Assembly (NCBI GenBank): GCA_009921625.1
Contig: RFXN01000004.1
Coordinates: 1 to 34,129, forward strand
Reading direction: 5' to 3'
DNA: 34,129 nt
DNA from: Candidatus Fonsibacter lacus
GTDB lineage: Bacteria > Actinomycetota > Actinomycetes > Nanopelagicales > Nanopelagicaceae
In this document: positions 19,892-29,287 of the stretch, piece after piece
Position numbering within the stretch: the stretch's first letter is position 1
Layout of the letters: every line of letters begins with the position of its first letter
Position numbers and translations under genes: made by a program
Notes under the pieces: model-generated
Databases searched by the model: none
What the model was told of the DNA's origin: nothing
The model's input: only the letters and a program-made list of their open reading frames with translations

Positions 19892-20741
19892 CTACTCCCG
19901 TGAGAGCGCTAGTCTGCCCGACTCTCGCCGGGCTGTAACGCCGGCGGGCAGGGCAACCGCCCCTTGGCCGTGCCAGTCACTGATGAGGGCATCGACCCAA
20001 TCGAGCTGTTCGGCGGAGATTCGGTTGGCTCCTAACCGAGATATCGCGCGACGTATCACCCGCTTTCGGAGGGCAACAGGTAGTTTTTCCAGAAGCACCA
20101 CCTCAATCTTCGTTGGATCCGGGATGGTGGTGAAAATCTCTTCTGAGAGCAGATCCAGCGCATCCGAATCTTCTCGAAAAATTCGCGCTGATCGAGCGAG
20201 CGCTTCTTTGATACCCGGCCCAATTAAAGATTCCATTAGCGGCAATATCTGTGTGCGAATTTTTACTCGCGTGAAACGCTCATCCTCATTATGAGGATCG
20301 CTCCAATATTCAATTCCTACCTCAACACAGGCGTTGACCACCTCTTCACGAGTGATGGCGAGGAAGGGACGAATATAAAGGCCACTGTGTGTGGCCATAC
20401 CAGCAAGAGATTTAGTTCCTGAACCTTGTGTAAGCCCAAGTAGCACACTTTCTGCAAGATCGTCTTGGTTATGTCCAAGGAAAATCGCACGAGCATCTAA
20501 AGTCTGAGCACAGGAATTAAGTGCTGCATAGCGAGCGCTTCGCGCATCTGCCTCTAAACCATCTTTTTTCATAACTTGTACTGAGACCACGTCTACATTT
20601 GAAATTCCCATCGCCAATAATTTATTTTTAGTCGCGTTGGCAATATTGGACGGCACCACCAGAAACGGCAACAATCACATGATCACCAGGAGTTATTCCG
20701 TGCAGCGCCTGTCTGACCGCAAGGCGAGCTTTTGTGATCAT
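19892..20741 (-). pseudogene. tilS: tRNA(Ile)-lysidine synthase, frameshifted/deleted at the N-terminal P-loop
   Basis: Upstream frame from ATG at 20741: MITKARLAVRQALHGITPGDHVIVAVSGGA|VQYCQRD*. The other frame resumes SNIANATKNKLLAMGISNVDVVSVQVMKKDGLEADARSARYAAL...IFLGHNQDDLAESVLLGLTQGSGTKSLAGM. The D-S of SGGxDS and the following segment are absent. Confidence 0.82.
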
Positions 20742-20762
20742 GGCTATAGCCTAGACCTGAGG

Positions 20763-22052
20763 CTAGACCCGACCACCAAATGGAATAAGTCCAGGAATTG
20801 AATAGATCGAGCTATATAAAAGACCCATACGAGTGTTGTGTGCCTCCCACATCATGCCATTTCCAGCGTAAATTGTGATGTGGTGAATTGTGCTGATATC
20901 TGCTCTGTAGGAGTAGAAGATTAAATCTCCGGGTTGCAACTCGCTAATCGGTACCCGCTTAGTCCAGCTATAATAAATTCTGGAGTTGACGCGATCCCAA
21001 CCTGGATAACCCAAACCCGCAGAGCGATATGCGGCGAAAACTAGTCCGGAGCAATCAAAACTGTTAGGTCCTTGACTTCCCCAAACGTATGGTTTACGAG
21101 CAAGCACTTGCTTTCGAGCGAATTCAACGGCTTTGGCGCGAATATCTTCATTTGATCTGATGGTAGTCCGGCCATTACTAAAGCCGATTCCATTAACAGG
21201 CCAAATCTTCGCTTGGCCAGATGTTTGCTCCGCACGTTCTGCAAGAGCTTCTTCCAGAATTGCGAGTTGACGTTGTTGCTCTAACGTCACTCTCTTTTTG
21301 CGAGCGCTAAGAAGTTCAGCTAACAACTTCTCCTGCATTTTTTGAAGTTTCTTTACCTCTTCTTCTTGCGCAGTTCTAGCCTGATCTGCTTCCTTCTTTG
21401 CTTGAGCAACTCGCGCGGTGGCATCAGCTTGTTCCTTCCGCGCTGCTACGGCTGCGGCTCGTGCTTGTTCGGCTTCAATTTTTGATAACCGCGCCGTTTC
21501 TTCCGCAACTTTAAGTCGCAAGAGTATTGAGCTGTTATTTTCACCAACAGCATCGAGAGTTGATAGTCGGTCCATTAAATCTTGTGGCCCATCAGCATGA
21601 AGTATCGAATCAAAATCGGTAAATCCAGAGCCCATGATGTAGGCATTTGCAGCAACTCTGCCAATGTGATCCTTGGAAGTCATTACTGCTGCCTGAGCCA
21701 GATTAGATTTCTTAATTGCGGCGTCTTCCTTCTTCTGTGCTGCTTGTGCTTTTTTCGTTGCAATTTCTAATTTCTTCAACTCTTGCAAGTAACGATTTCG
21801 AGCTGCTACTGCTTTGGCAGTTAAGACTCTTAGTTGATTGGAAGCGGCCGCTAGTTCAGCTTTCGCTTTATCGGCAGCAACTTTCTTCGCTGCCTCTCTC
21901 GCTTTAGCCTCATTAATCTCCGCGATAGTTGGCTTCCGCGTTTTTGCATCAGCGCTTGTCAGCGGTGCGATGAGACCTATGGTCGTTAGCAGGGTGAGGG
22001 AGAGCAAACTGGATAATGCGCGCTTTCGTAACACGGGCACTCTCGCTCTCAT
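20763..22052 (-). CDS. secreted NlpC/P60 peptidoglycan endopeptidase with N-terminal coiled coil (RipA-like)
   Basis: Signal sequence, long Ala/Lys/Glu coiled coil, C-terminal YVWGSQGPNSFDCSGLVFAAYRSAG ... GDLIFYS...HITIYAGNGMMWEAHN. Confidence 0.92.
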   Translation of the reverse strand: MRARVPVLRKRALSSLLSLTLLTTIGLIAPLTSADAKTRKPTIAEINEAKAREAAKKVAADKAKAELAAASNQLRVLTAKAVAARNRYLQELKKLEIATKKAQAAQKKEDAAIKKSNLAQAAVMTSKDHIGRVAANAYIMGSGFTDFDSILHADGPQDLMDRLSTLDAVGENNSSILLRLKVAEETARLSKIEAEQARAAAVAARKEQADATARVAQAKKEADQARTAQEEEVKKLQKMQEKLLAELLSARKKRVTLEQQRQLAILEEALAERAEQTSGQAKIWPVNGIGFSNGRTTIRSNEDIRAKAVEFARKQVLARKPYVWGSQGPNSFDCSGLVFAAYRSAGLGYPGWDRVNSRIYYSWTKRVPISELQPGDLIFYSYRADISTIHHITIYAGNGMMWEAHNTRMGLLYSSIYSIPGLIPFGGRV

Positions 22053-22290
22053 AGCCGCAGGAAGGGGAATTATCGGCTCATCTAGCTACAAGGATAAAAC
22101 AAGGGAAGGCAAAATCGCTGGATTAACACCGGTGTGGGCATCAACGCTTCACATCGATAGTTGCGTGGTCGGTTACACATGAAGGCAGGCCAGACTAGCG
22201 CCAACTCAATTATTCGCGGATGCAACATCACTTTTATTTGGGGGTGCTTTTACTGAAGCAGGCGATATCTTTCACGGAAACACATACCAC

Positions 22291-23016
22291 TTATGCCATT
22301 GTTAGACAGGCTGCTGCCACAAGAGCTAGAACTACTCCGATATTTTGAACTAGTTTTAATTTCTCATGAAGCACGTATCGAGCTAACAGCGCTGTTGCTG
22401 CTGGATACAGTGATGCGAGAACCGCATTCAATCGAAGTAGGAAGAAAGCGAAGACAAAGAGAAATCCAAACCATCGAGCAATTGTTGAAGTCCAGATCCC
22501 TTGATTAGTAGGCGCCAATCCTAGGACCGTTAAATACGAACCGATTAAAAAACCACTTGATACACAAATAGCGAGCGTGCTAAGAGATATCCGCTGTGAA
22601 GTATCGCTCTTCTGTTCTTGACTTACGAGGATTACCGAAAGTGCAGCAAGCCCCATGCCGAAAAAACCAATTCCTGATACCTGATCGCCGCGAAGCAGGC
22701 CTGTGATAACTGGGACGAGACCGGCCATCAAAGCGGTGATAGGTGAGACTATTCCCATAGGTCCGCGACTAAGTGCGATATACAGCAATGCAATTGCGGG
22801 AACGCCGAAGAAGGCGGCGAAAAAACCGTAAATAAAAGAATCTTGATTAATCTCACCCGGAATGAGAAAAAAAGCGAAAATTGTGACCGCTATCGCTCCT
22901 GAAAGGTAGGAGATAGGCAAAACCCGAGCAATTTGAGTTTTCCGCGAAGCTAATCCACCTAAAAAATCCGCAACGCCCCATGTTGCACTTGAGATCAGCG
23001 CTAGAAGTGGTCCCAC
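22291..23016 (-). CDS. EamA/DMT-family transporter, apparently lacking an internal C-terminal-half segment
   Basis: VGPLLALISSATWGVADFLGGLASRKTQ ... LASLYPAATALLARYVLHEKLKLVQNIGVVLALVAA. ORF track start (23322) overruns the divergent methyltransferase; GTG at 23016 with AGGAG upstream preferred. FFLLRLN|AVLASLYP junction is abnormally short. Confidence 0.75.
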   Translation of the reverse strand: MGPLLALISSATWGVADFLGGLASRKTQIARVLPISYLSGAIAVTIFAFFLIPGEINQDSFIYGFFAAFFGVPAIALLYIALSRGPMGIVSPITALMAGLVPVITGLLRGDQVSGIGFFGMGLAALSVILVSQEQKSDTSQRISLSTLAICVSSGFLIGSYLTVLGLAPTNQGIWTSTIARWFGFLFVFAFFLLRLNAVLASLYPAATALLARYVLHEKLKLVQNIGVVLALVAAACLTMA

Positions 23017-23042
23017 TAGACTCCTCGTGTTCTCCTGTGTGA

Positions 23043-23059
23043 GCGCACAATACGTGCGC
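23043..23059. promoter_or_regulatory. inverted repeat between divergent EamA and SpoU genes
   Basis: GCGCAC-aatac-GTGCGC, perfect 6-bp arms. Confidence 0.4.
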
Positions 23060-23081
23060 ATGATGTGAAAGCGAAGGACAC

Positions 23082-23738
23082 ATGACAAACGAGCCAGGTG
23101 CGGGGGAATTCTATCCCTTTGTTGGCGTGGGTCCCCATCCAAAACCATGGCCTGTCGGTGAAAAATACGACCAAGAGCTCTTAGCAAATGGCGATCAACG
23201 TAATGTCCTTGATGAATACCGCTATTGGAGCGTTGATGCAATTGTCGCAGATTTAAATAGAAAACGTAATCCACTTCACATTGCTGTTGAAAACTGGAAG
23301 CACGATTTAAATATTGGATCACTGATTAGAACTGCGAATGCATTCAATGTGGCCGGGATTCACATAGTTGGAAAACGCGACTGGAATCGCCGCGGAGCAA
23401 TGGTCACCGATCGCTATATGACTGTGCATCATCACTCTACTGTCGCTGAGTTTGCGGAGTGGGCTAAAAAAGAGAAACTTCCGATAATCGGCATTGACAA
23501 TATTGAAGTAAGCAAACGATTAGAAAATCGGCCACTTCCTAAAAACTGTGTTTTATTTTTTGGTCAAGAAGGTTCTGGAATGTCAGAAGAAGCTGTTTCG
23601 ATTTGCGAAGTTGTGCTTGCCATTGAGCAATATGGTTCAACTCGCTCGATAAATGCCTCTGCCGCTGGCGCTATTGCCATGTATGCCTGGGGCCTACAGC
23701 ATCTCTCACCAAAAAACAGCGATAACGATATTCGTTAA
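23082..23738 (+). CDS. TrmH/SpoU-family RNA methyltransferase
   Basis: NIGSLIRTANAFNVAGIHIVG, FFGQEGSGMSEEAV, IEQYGSTRSINASAAGAIAMYAW. Confidence 0.9.
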   Translation: MTNEPGAGEFYPFVGVGPHPKPWPVGEKYDQELLANGDQRNVLDEYRYWSVDAIVADLNRKRNPLHIAVENWKHDLNIGSLIRTANAFNVAGIHIVGKRDWNRRGAMVTDRYMTVHHHSTVAEFAEWAKKEKLPIIGIDNIEVSKRLENRPLPKNCVLFFGQEGSGMSEEAVSICEVVLAIEQYGSTRSINASAAGAIAMYAWGLQHLSPKNSDNDIR

Positions 23739-24080
23739 GGTGAGTAGACCGACCGCCGCCCAAGCAGTAGCGTCTCCTTGACCTGAAGCCTTAACCTTCT
23801 TCCTGCTCGTATATCCAAGAATTAGAATGACTACCACGATTAGTAACTTCACTGCCATTTTTCCATTATTAAATAGTGGAAAGGCATTTGAATCTTGCTC
23901 ATTTAATGGGTAGCGAATTCCCACCATAGCAATTCCAGAAATTAGCGAGAGCAGAGCTCCATGCAGCATTCCACGGGTAATCTGCTTAGAAGCGGAAGTC
24001 ATTTGTGCGAGAAACCCACCAAATAAAGAGGCAAGACCAACAAAGTGCAGGACAAGAAAAATATTTCCTACTGCTTCCAT
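23706..24080 (-). CDS. small integral membrane protein (about 4 TM segments)
   Basis: 124 aa, alternating hydrophobic helices (VGNIFLVLHFVGLASLFGGFLA, LLSLISGIAMVGI, LLIVVVILILGY, VGLLTLTNIVIAVFW). Confidence 0.65.
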   Translation of the reverse strand: MEAVGNIFLVLHFVGLASLFGGFLAQMTSASKQITRGMLHGALLSLISGIAMVGIRYPLNEQDSNAFPLFNNGKMAVKLLIVVVILILGYTSRKKVKASGQGDATAWAAVGLLTLTNIVIAVFW

Positions 24081-24991
24081 TACCTTCTCCTTACCACTCT
24101 GACGCGACCCTGAGCAATCGCACTTCCGATAAGCACAATTAAACCGCCTAATGGCTCATTCCAAGTCAACGGCTCACCGAGCAATAGAAATCCAAGGATT
24201 ACTGCGACCAGCGGCGTTATATAAGTGACGGTGCTTGCTAATGAAGGCCCTGCAAGTTCTACATTTCTAAAATTCCAAATGTATGCAATACCAGTCCCCA
24301 GAACTCCAAGCGCAAGAATTGATAAGAGCGCCTCGAGAGAAATTTCATACGAATGAAATCCATTAAGCAGGAAAAATGGAAAGAGGGTTAAAGCAGAAAG
24401 AGATACTTGGGTGGTTGCTAAAATTTCCGGTGAGAGTTTCCTGGGAATGATGTATTTCGACGAGAAAGGGTAAGAGGCTCCGTAACATAAAACTGCCAAC
24501 AATAAGGCAATAATTGCACTAGCGGATGTTTGACCAATAGTTTGACCAACGACTAGTACGATCACAACACCAAAAAATCCAAGAATGATTCCAAAAACCT
24601 TCTCAAAACTTAATCGCTCACTTCGAAAAACGATCATAATCATCAAAATACTCATGATTGGAGTTAGCGCATTCATAATTCCGGCAAGAATTGAGGAAAC
24701 TTGCTCTTGTGCATAAGCAAAAAGAATCCCAGGAAATACATTTAGCAAAAGACCCATCACCCATAGTTGAAGAAATAATAAATAGTCCCTATTAATTCTC
24801 ATCTTTCTACGAAGAAGGACTACCCACAAGGCTAGCGCTCCTAGCGCACATCGAAAAAAAGCAACTCCCACCGGCGTTAGAAAAGTCAGCGACTTTTCAA
24901 TGAAAAGAAAGGAGGCTCCCCAAACAATTCCTAGCGCAAGATATGACGTAATCCAACCTTTACTCCCGCTGACTTCGTTCGCTTTACTCAT
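24080..24991 (-). CDS. EamA/DMT-family transporter
   Basis: 303 aa, ten hydrophobic segments, two EamA repeats (VWGASFLFIEKSL, LGEPLTWNEPLGGLIVLIGSAIAQ). Confidence 0.9.
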   Translation of the reverse strand: MSKANEVSGSKGWITSYLALGIVWGASFLFIEKSLTFLTPVGVAFFRCALGALALWVVLLRRKMRINRDYLLFLQLWVMGLLLNVFPGILFAYAQEQVSSILAGIMNALTPIMSILMIMIVFRSERLSFEKVFGIILGFFGVVIVLVVGQTIGQTSASAIIALLLAVLCYGASYPFSSKYIIPRKLSPEILATTQVSLSALTLFPFFLLNGFHSYEISLEALLSILALGVLGTGIAYIWNFRNVELAGPSLASTVTYITPLVAVILGFLLLGEPLTWNEPLGGLIVLIGSAIAQGRVRVVRRR

Positions 24992-25772
24992 TTTGAAATT
25001 CTTGCTCGTTGCGTGATTGCATTTCCTAAAATCACGATAACGCCTCCGATGGGTTCATTCCATGTTAAGGGTTCATTTAACACAATGACTCCCGCAACTA
25101 CCGCAACAATCGGTGAAACAAAATTTACTGTGGCTGCAACGGAACTGCCGACAAGAGCGACAATTCGGTAATTCCAAGCAAATGCAAAACCAGTTGAGAA
25201 AATACCGATAATTGAAATAGCAAAAATAGGAGCTACTGAGAAATCATACGAATTAAATCCATATAAAATAAATGTGGGCAGTAAAACAAGTGCGGCGATA
25301 GTTACCTGTATGGTGGCAAGAGCCACCGGTGGATATTTTTTAGGAGCAATGTATTTTGCGATGATTGGTGGAACTAAAAAGCTAAAAGTATTCCAAAAAT
25401 TTGCATCGGCTTTACTGGTTCATGTTTAAATAACAATATTGTAAAAAGCACTGCGAACATTGGCGACATGGCATTGATGATGCCGGTCAACGATGAGGTG
25501 ACTTGAGTCTGAGCAAAGGGGACGATGACTACTGGAATGATGTTGGAACAAAGTCCAATTAGAAAAATCCAGCCAAAGACTGAACGATCGCGTGGAATCG
25601 AAATCTTCTGGTAGAACAAGTAACCCCACAGCACCATGGCCCCTAGTAAGTTCCGCACAAACGCGATGCCAAAGGGACTGAAAACGGGGAGTGCAATCTC
25701 GATAAACATGAATGACAAGCCCCAGGTTAGGCTGAGCAAAAGGTAGGGCACCAACCATTTCCTGCTTTTCAA
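24988..25772 (-). pseudogene. EamA/DMT-family transporter, frameshifted by a central deletion
   Basis: N-terminal half ...MQIFGILLAF* (25374..25772); other frame resumes LVPPIIAKYIAPKKYPPVALATIQV... (24988..). The tandem paralogue at 24080..24991 has about 35 extra residues at this place (FGIILGFFGVVIVLVVGQTIGQTSASAIIALLLAVLCYGASYPFSSKYIIPRK). Confidence 0.85.
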
Positions 25773-25814
25773 CAGCGCTCCCTAGTTATCTTGGGTGTCA
25801 TTTTTTTCACTGCA

Positions 25815-25852
25815 CTCAAGTGCCGTAAGATGAAAATACTGGAATACTTGAG
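25815..25852. promoter_or_regulatory. widely spaced inverted repeat upstream of mmsA-like gene, candidate operator pair
   Basis: CTCAAGT ... 24 nt ... ACTTGAG, perfect 7-bp arms in the divergent EamA/mmsA intergenic region. Confidence 0.4.
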
Positions 25853-25897
25853 GGCGTAATCTTACTCGTGCAAAAAGCAGAAAAGGGAAGTGTTGCT

Positions 25898-27385
25898 GTG
25901 GAACAGCTTAAAAGTTGGATTAATGGGATTGAAGTTAGCGCCAAAAGTGGCCGCCATGGCGATGTATTTAATCCAGCCCTAGGAACTGTTTCCAAAAATG
26001 TTCAATTTGCCGACGTTGAAACTATTGATTCGGCCATTGCGAATTCGAAAAGCACTTTCGCTTCATGGAGCCAAACATCACTTACTAAGCGAACTCAAAT
26101 CCTTTTTGCCTTTCGACATTTACTAAATTCGAAGAAAGAGGATCTAGCGGCGATCATCACTTCAGAACATGGAAAAGTTCTATCTGATGCTCTTGGCGAA
26201 GTTACGCGCGGTTTGGAAGTAGTGGAATTCGCTTGTGGTATCCCACATCTATTAAAAGGTGGTTACTCGGAGGGTGTATCACAAGGCGTAGATGTTTATT
26301 CCATTCGTCAACCTCTTGGAGTATGCGCCATCATCTCACCATTCAATTTTCCTGCAATGGTTCCGATGTGGTTCTTCCCTGTTGCCATAGCTGCTGGGAA
26401 CACGGTAATCATCAAGCCAAGCGAGAAAGATCCATCTGCCGCTAATTTCATTGCAAAGCTTTGGAAAGAAGCAGGTCTGCCTGATGGAGTCTTTAACGTA
26501 GTTCATGGAGACAAAGTTGCAGTAGATCGATTGCTCGAGCACCCAGATATCGCATCAATATCTTTTGTCGGTTCTACTCAAATTGCGAAATACGTGTACG
26601 AGAATGGTACTAAACATGGTAAAAGAGTGCAGGCGCTTGGTGGCGCAAAGAATCACATGCTGGTACTCCCCGATGCAGATTTAGATTTAACCGCAGACTC
26701 TGCAATTAATGCTGGCTTTGGATCGGCTGGTGAGCGTTGCATGGCAATTTCCGCTGTGGTCGCAGTTGATCCGATAGGCGATGAGTTGGTTAAGAAAATT
26801 CAAGATCGAATGAAAAAACTTAAAACAGGGGATGGTACTAAAGGCACTGACATGGGACCGCTAGTCACCAAAGTCCATCGCGACAAAGTTGCTTCTTACG
26901 TCGAAGCGGGCATAAAAGAAGGCGCAATTCTTGTTGAAGATGGTAGAAATATTGAGATTGATGGTGTTAGCGGCGGATTTTGGTTAGGACCAACACTTTT
27001 TGATCATGTAACTTCATCAATGTCTATTTATAAAGATGAAATTTTTGGCCCAGTGCTCAGTGTGATTCGAGTGAAAAGTTATGAAGAGGGCTTGAACCTT
27101 ATAAATGCCCATCAATATGGGAATGGCACTGCGATCTTTACCAATGATGGTGGAGCTGCGCGGAAGTTCCAGAATGAAGTTCTGGTGGGAATGGTGGGAA
27201 TAAACGTGCCAATCCCAGTTCCCGTCGCTTACTACTCCTTTGGTGGCTGGAAAAATTCACTCTTTGGAGATTCTCACGCACATGGAACTGAAGGAGTTCA
27301 CTTCTTCACCCGCGGCAAAGTAGTCACTAGCCGTTGGCTTGACCCAAGCCACGGTGGAATAAATTTAGGTTTCCCACAAAATTAA
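25898..27385 (+). CDS. CoA-acylating methylmalonate-semialdehyde dehydrogenase family protein
   Basis: ISPFNFPAMVPMWFFPVAIAAGNTVIIKPSEKDP, SFVGSTQIAKYVYENGTKHGKRVQALGGAKNHM, GSAGERCMAIS, NVPIPVPVAYYSFGGWKNSLFGD. GTG start with AGGGAAG upstream preferred over 25868. Confidence 0.92.
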   Translation: MEQLKSWINGIEVSAKSGRHGDVFNPALGTVSKNVQFADVETIDSAIANSKSTFASWSQTSLTKRTQILFAFRHLLNSKKEDLAAIITSEHGKVLSDALGEVTRGLEVVEFACGIPHLLKGGYSEGVSQGVDVYSIRQPLGVCAIISPFNFPAMVPMWFFPVAIAAGNTVIIKPSEKDPSAANFIAKLWKEAGLPDGVFNVVHGDKVAVDRLLEHPDIASISFVGSTQIAKYVYENGTKHGKRVQALGGAKNHMLVLPDADLDLTADSAINAGFGSAGERCMAISAVVAVDPIGDELVKKIQDRMKKLKTGDGTKGTDMGPLVTKVHRDKVASYVEAGIKEGAILVEDGRNIEIDGVSGGFWLGPTLFDHVTSSMSIYKDEIFGPVLSVIRVKSYEEGLNLINAHQYGNGTAIFTNDGGAARKFQNEVLVGMVGINVPIPVPVAYYSFGGWKNSLFGDSHAHGTEGVHFFTRGKVVTSRWLDPSHGGINLGFPQN

Positions 27386-27397
27386 TTGCTATTCAAC

Positions 27398-28408
27398 CTA
27401 ACGAGTAGTGTCGACCACAATCTTGAAGGCATTCTTATCATTGAGTAGTCGGTCGAAACCTTTCGTCACGACTTCATTAAGCCCGATGACATCAGTTAAC
27501 AGCGGTTTGGTATCAATTGACTTGCCAGCAAGAAGAGCAATTGCTGCAGCAACATCGACATCCCACATATGCGCTGCAGTCCCTTGAATTCTCTTCTCAC
27601 TCAAAACAAAATTTAGTAAATGAAAACTCTCTTCTTCAGGCCTAAAGCCAACTAGAATCAAAGTGCCAGCATTTCTAATCTTCTCGAGAGATTTTGCTGT
27701 AGTGCCTTTAACTCCCGAACATTCAAGAAGCGAATCAAATTCATCATAATGCGCCCACTCTTTTTCAATCAGTGGATTTAGCGTTTCGAATCCGAGAGCA
27801 CGGCTAACTTCTTGACGCACTGGATTTGGTTCATACACAACAACTTGAGCAGCGCCAAAAGAGCGAGCAACTTGGGCAATTAATAAACCAACTGTGCCTC
27901 CACCAGTGACTGCAACTTTTGTCCCAGGAATAAAAGGAACCTTATTTAGCGCACGAACAGCAACTGACATCGGCTCTGCAAATACTGCAACATCTGCCGG
28001 TACATGCTTTGGCACTTCGACCCAACGAGTTGGATCAGTAGCCATGAACTCAGCCATGCCGCCATCACAAGTAAGCCCAATACACTCGTAACTCTTGCAG
28101 ATTCCCTCTTCATGTCTATTGCAGTAGTAGCAATTCCCGCAACCAACGATTCCATCGGGAATCACTAGCGTTCCTGGCTTCAATTTTCCAAATGGATCGT
28201 CGATAACCCGTCCAAGATATTCATGGCCGATGATCATCGGCATTCGATGTTTAGGAACAATTACTGGACCGATTAAGTACTCTTCTAAATCTGTTCCACA
28301 AATACCTACTCGTTCCATCGCAACAAGAGTGTGGCCATTAGGAACTTGAGGATTTGGTACCTCTTCAATTCTCAAGTCTTTTGGTCCATGGAATCTCGCT
28401 GCGCGCAT
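27398..28408 (-). CDS. zinc-dependent medium-chain alcohol dehydrogenase
   Basis: GICGTDLEEY, GHEYLGRV, structural zinc CGNCYYCNRHEEGIC, VTGGGTVGLLIAQVA. Confidence 0.9.
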   Translation of the reverse strand: MRAARFHGPKDLRIEEVPNPQVPNGHTLVAMERVGICGTDLEEYLIGPVIVPKHRMPMIIGHEYLGRVIDDPFGKLKPGTLVIPDGIVGCGNCYYCNRHEEGICKSYECIGLTCDGGMAEFMATDPTRWVEVPKHVPADVAVFAEPMSVAVRALNKVPFIPGTKVAVTGGGTVGLLIAQVARSFGAAQVVVYEPNPVRQEVSRALGFETLNPLIEKEWAHYDEFDSLLECSGVKGTTAKSLEKIRNAGTLILVGFRPEEESFHLLNFVLSEKRIQGTAAHMWDVDVAAAIALLAGKSIDTKPLLTDVIGLNEVVTKGFDRLLNDKNAFKIVVDTTR

Positions 28409-28971
28409 TATGCCCCTACCTTACTTTTGATAACTTGCAGAAGTCCCTCGACCGAATCTTTCACCATTTCTAAGACCTTTTCAAAGGCTCGCTCAGCTAA
28501 ACCATAAGGGTCCGGAACTTCTAGGCCCTTTGCCTGCTCAGACTTTGGATTGATATGGCAGAGAGTTGGATCGAATTGCCGCAAATAGAAGACCTTTCTC
28601 GCGAGGTCCAAGTTTGGCGCTAATTTCAAAACATCTCGGTAATTACTGGAATCCATTACCAATATTAAATCTCGTGAAGGAAAAAACTCTTCTGTGAACT
28701 GTTGCGCGATATGCTCATATTCATACCCTGCTTTTCGCCACGTTGCTTCAGATGAGAAATTGGGCCCTTCGCCAACATGCCATGAGCCCGTCCCTGCACT
28801 ATCAACTACAAGTTCAACAGGTTTAACTTCATGAGCGCGGTTATTTAACACAGCTGCAGCCATTGGTGATCGACATATATTCCCAAGGCAGACCATCGAA
28901 ACTCGCAATCGGCTCTTGCTTTCTAAATTCAAAGCTTCTAATTGCAGATGGACTGAATCATCAAAGTTCAT
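28408..28971 (-). CDS. low molecular weight protein-tyrosine phosphatase
   Basis: VCLGNICRSPMAAAVL active-site loop and EVPDPYG motif. Confidence 0.9.
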   Translation of the reverse strand: MNFDDSVHLQLEALNLESKSRLRVSMVCLGNICRSPMAAAVLNNRAHEVKPVELVVDSAGTGSWHVGEGPNFSSEATWRKAGYEYEHIAQQFTEEFFPSRDLILVMDSSNYRDVLKLAPNLDLARKVFYLRQFDPTLCHINPKSEQAKGLEVPDPYGLAERAFEKVLEMVKDSVEGLLQVIKSKVGA

Positions 28972-29007
28972 AGAACAAAAGATAACGTACGCTGATAGAT
29001 TTCAGTT

Positions 29008-29181
29008 ATGGAAACATGGCGTACATTCGGTGGTGGGATAGGTGTGCTCTTGGTTCTTATCTACGCAATTGGGTCAAGTTTCTGGGTTGGAAATAATTCA
29101 AATTGGTACTACTCACTCAATCGTCCGTTTTGGCGACCGCCGAGTTGGAGCAAGCCCATCTTTAATCGAGCAGGCGAATGA
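29008..29181 (+). pseudogene. TspO/MBR family N-terminal fragment
   Basis: METWRTFGGGIGVLLVLIYAIGSSFWVGNNSNWYYSLNRPFWRPPSW followed by unrelated SKPIFNRAGE*. Confidence 0.75.
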
Positions 29182-29287
29182 GCATAAAAAGGTGCTTGAC
29201 GCTATTTTGAGTAATGACGAGCGAGTATTAAATACGGTATTAGGAGAGCACATCGTCTTGAGCGTTTTAATTCGCTTGAATAAATAG
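29152..29287 (+). pseudogene. C-terminal fragment of a GntR/FCD-domain transcriptional regulator
   Basis: ASPSLIEQANEHKKVLDAILSNDERVLNTVLGEHIVLSVLIRLNK*, FCD C-terminal EHxxxLDAIxxxD...H pattern. Confidence 0.65.

Noticed and set aside
22053-22290. Possible c-di-AMP riboswitch upstream of the NlpC/P60 gene
   Set aside because: Actinobacterial cell-wall hydrolase genes can carry ydaO-type riboswitches, but I could not find its conserved sequence blocks here.
22291-23322. 343-aa version of the EamA ORF from the ORF track
   Set aside because: The extra N-terminus (MIQYLNRASSFQQQ...) is antisense to the well supported SpoU methyltransferase at 23082..23738 and has no transporter character; an internal GTG/ATG start is preferred.
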